Shown here: positions 61,600-64,000 of the stretch, piece by piece
Layout of the letters: each line of letters begins with the position of its first letter
Position numbering within the stretch: position 1 is the stretch's first letter
Assembly: GCF_032854445.1 (NCBI RefSeq)
Contig: NC_088302.1
Coordinates: 2,232,001-2,296,000 of the forward strand
DNA from: Liolophura sinensis
Lineage: Eukaryota > Mollusca > Polyplacophora > Chitonida > Chitonidae
Length of the DNA: 64,000 nt
Reading direction: 5' to 3'
The notes under the pieces: generated by a model
Databases searched by the model: none
Seen by the model: only the letters and a program-made list of their open reading frames with translations
Told to the model about the DNA's origin: nothing
Translations under genes and position numbers: made by a program

Positions 61600-61925
61600 C
61601 CATGAAACTGCTCAGTAACTTATTGAATTCTGTCGTAACATTTGTCAGTGGACAGATAAAGGATAAAATACTTGTGTAGTTTTCTGCGATATATCCAAGG
61701 CTTTTGACACCGTCTGGCACAAGGGCTTGCTATTTATAGATGCAGCAATATGATGTACAAGGTGATGTTCTTAACTGGTTTCATAACAATCTAATCAACC
61801 GTAACCACTAAGTTCCGATATGACGATCTACATCAGCTTCTAAACCTGTCTCCGATGGTATCCCGCAGGGATCAGTACTTAATCCGTTGTTATTCTTGAT
61901 ATGTTTTAATGATATAGGTACAAAA
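61600..61925 (+). mobile_element. Degenerate non-LTR retrotransposon (LINE) reverse-transcriptase fragment
   Basis: Translation from 61681 gives FCDISKAFDTVWHKGLL, the RT block with the first catalytic aspartate. From 61851, in a different frame, it gives SDGIPQGSVLNPLLFL, the next RT block. The order and spacing match LINE reverse transcriptases. Stop codons before 61681 and a frameshift between the blocks show that it is dead. The second catalytic box (Y/F-A-D-D) is not present; the sequence runs into a CA microsatellite at about 61970. The LINE clade cannot be assigned with confidence. Confidence 0.75.
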
Positions 61926-61967
61926 TCGTTCGATCGTCTTTGCAACAGAGTTCCTCTCCCGTTAAAG

Positions 61968-62038
<71 letters not shown>
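61968..62038. repeat. CA microsatellite, about 33 repeats
   Basis: An almost pure (AC)n run with one CAAACA interruption. It follows the LINE fragment. Confidence 0.97.
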
Positions 62039-62039
<1 letters not shown>

Positions 62040-62329
62040 GAGTTCTTCCATATTTTACTGTACTGAAATGAATAACAAAGATTATAGATAGAAATACTTT
62101 TCTCTTAATCAAACAGATTAAGGGCATTCATAATTGATACTTTTTTAAAAAAATCAATAACTGAGTATATGGACAATTTTGTATACTATACAATTTAGAG
62201 TTAGATTCTCTTCACAGAAAACTGGACGCAAGAAATTATCCAAAATTACATTAAGATAAGTTTTTTACATACCGCAGTGAACATGTGACTGTCACATAAA
62301 AGTCAGGGTTCCAAACTCGGAGCTTGACA

Positions 62330-62605
62330 AGACAACATGTCCTGTCAAGGGACAGGACTCCAACCATATGACCACATTGCCGTATCAAGATACATGGCCC
62401 CAGCGACATAACCACATTATATTGCCATACCAAGGTACATGGCTTCAGCGATATGGCCACATTACATTGCCGTATCGAGGTACAGGGCTCCAGCCATATG
62501 GCCACATTGCCGTATCAAAATACAAGGCCCCAGCTATATGACCACATTATTATTGCCATACCAAGGTACAGGGCTCCAGCCATATGACCACATTGCCGTA
62601 TTATA
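62330..62605. repeat. Minisatellite of about 42 bp, 6 to 7 copies
   Basis: The unit is close to CATATGGCCACATTGCCGTA followed by TCAAGGTACAGGGCTCCAGC. It carries the palindrome CATATG. Confidence 0.85.
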
Positions 62606-62649
62606 TATACTAGTATATTATGATTGCTGTTATATTAGTATGCATATAT

Positions 62650-62698
62650 AGTTCTGTAATTCTTGAATATGGCGTTAAGTAATAACCAAATAAATTAA
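62650..62698 (+). mobile_element. 3'-end fragment of the V-SINE-like family
   Basis: AATTCTTGAATATGGCGTTA followed by ACCAAATAAA matches only the family tail. Confidence 0.5.
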
Positions 62699-63019
62699 AG
62701 GCCACGTCGAGGACACCGGTCATGACACCCCACTCCACATAAGTACTGCACCGGACCGGTTGGTATATACTTTGACTGCCATTTGATACTATAGGGGGCC
62801 AAACATGCAACAAGCACAGGCCTACCAAGATTAAGGTCTGGAACATGATTCGACTTCAGCTTACGATATAAACGACTACACCGAGGAGAGTCAAAGCAGA
62901 GCAGTGACAACAGCTTTTGTGAGTAAAATCTGACTGACAAATCTAAATGGAGGCCGCAACTGAGAGCGAGAGCCAGTGACCTCCTTGGTCGGAAGCTAAT
63001 CGACTGGGACATCAACACT

Positions 63020-63298
63020 TTATTTATTTATATTTATTTATTTGATTGCTGTCTTACGCCGTACTCTAGAATATTTCACTTATACGACGGTGGTCAGCAT
63101 TATGGTGGGAGGAAACCGGGTATAGCCCGGGCAAAACCCACGGCCATCCGCATGTTGCTGGCAGACCTTCTTACGTAAGGCCCAAGAGGAAGATAACATG
63201 AGCTGGACTTGAACTCACAGCATCTGCATTCATTAGTGAGAGGCTTCTGGGTCATTACGCTGCGCTAGTGCGCTAGCCAACTGAGCCATGGAGGCTCC
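63020..63298 (-). mobile_element. Full-length V-SINE-like element
   Basis: On the minus strand: GAGCCTCCATGGCTCAGTTG (A-box region), CTGTGAGTTCAAGTCCAGCT (B-box region), GGTTTCCTCCCACCATAATG and a tail ending in AAATAAATA repeats. No clear target-site duplication was seen. Confidence 0.9.
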
Positions 63299-64000
63299 TC
63301 ACCACATTATATAGATGAGCCAGGGAACCTGACTCTCAAATGAAGATTCTTATTTGAGGCTGCATGCATATAACCCATGAAATAAGATGCACAAGAACTG
63401 AAACACACTCTCAGAAAAAAATGACTATAAAATATTTATTTTCTTGTAAATATGATCAATGAATATATATAAAGCGGTAAACAAGTAGATATCCTTGAAC
63501 TTGCGCAGATATTAAACAATCTATAATGTTATTGTCTTTGTTTGGAGTTGGAGACATATATCTTCTCGGAAGGCTTCCACGGGTTTATGTATGACATGAC
63601 GAGGGTAATGTTTGTGGAACTAACCCATTATACAACGTTCTCTCCACTGAAACAAAAATGAAGGCTGAAGAATTTACTTTCATTATCGTATTACATGAGC
63701 GCATGACACATGTATTTAAAGACGTCGTTACATATGCACGGCATCTGTGCAGACAATACAGGGTAGTATCAAACATAACAAATGGTGCTATAAAAGCAGA
63801 GCGATTATCTCAGCGACACGTAATATTTATCAAGCAGATTCCGTTGCTTATGTTTCTAGGAGACAGTAACTGTGTGTGCTTCAACATGTTCAGTAACTTG
63901 CCGTAAATGATAACTGATGTAACTCTGTGTGTATGGATGGTGACCAGTCAGCATGGCAGATATTCAAGAGAACTGTTATAACACTGACGGTTAGGTATGG
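63299..64000. other. Right-edge sequence
   Basis: A frame of 82 codons at 63658-63906 (plus) is open but matches nothing I recognise and has no supporting splice or promoter context. No other feature seen. Confidence 0.4.

Noticed and set aside
63658..63906. 82-codon open frame near the right edge
   Set aside because: No recognisable domain, promoter or splice support; not distinguishable from chance.

Overview
The window is nuclear DNA from an invertebrate animal, most likely a mollusc. It holds multi-exon metazoan genes with GT-AG introns, several tRNA-derived SINEs with a V-SINE-like central domain of the kind known from molluscs, a worn LINE reverse-transcriptase relic, and very many minisatellites. 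No species can be named from the sequence.

Three genes can be assembled exon by exon with consistent phases. (1) EIF3F (minus strand, 13186 down to 2167) encodes translation initiation factor 3 subunit F. Seven coding exons are visible; the short C-terminal exon was not found and probably lies left of the window. (2) NFRKB (plus strand, 14593 to 47678) encodes INO80 subunit G in 23 coding exons and 1,349 residues, complete from start to stop. EIF3F and NFRKB are head to head, with 1.4 kb between their start codons. (3) A Ly6/uPAR (three-finger) GPI-anchored surface protein of 136 residues lies on the minus strand (59354 to 56743) in three exons, convergent with NFRKB. A possible first exon of an unrecognised plus-strand gene starts at 59993, divergent from the Ly6 gene. 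The last 3.8 kb hold repeats and LINE debris.

The dominant feature is tandem repetition. More than 25 arrays, nearly all with a different unit (18 to 99 bp), fill about 30% of the window, mostly in introns and in the spacer between NFRKB and the Ly6 gene. The most interesting ones are built on splice sites. In NFRKB intron 8, the last 18 codons of exon 8 plus its 5' splice site and 43 bp of intron are repeated 17 times at exactly 97 bp with no indels. In intron 21, about 50 units of roughly 58 bp mostly repeat the exon-21 end and its GTAACTGT donor. At exon 14, a SINE insertion duplicated the donor as a 12-bp target-site duplication. In intron 11, an 18-bp array runs straight into the exon-12 acceptor.

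Long open frames inside arrays whose unit is divisible by three (18, 21, 27, 60 and 99 bp) are by-products of periodicity and are not annotated as genes.
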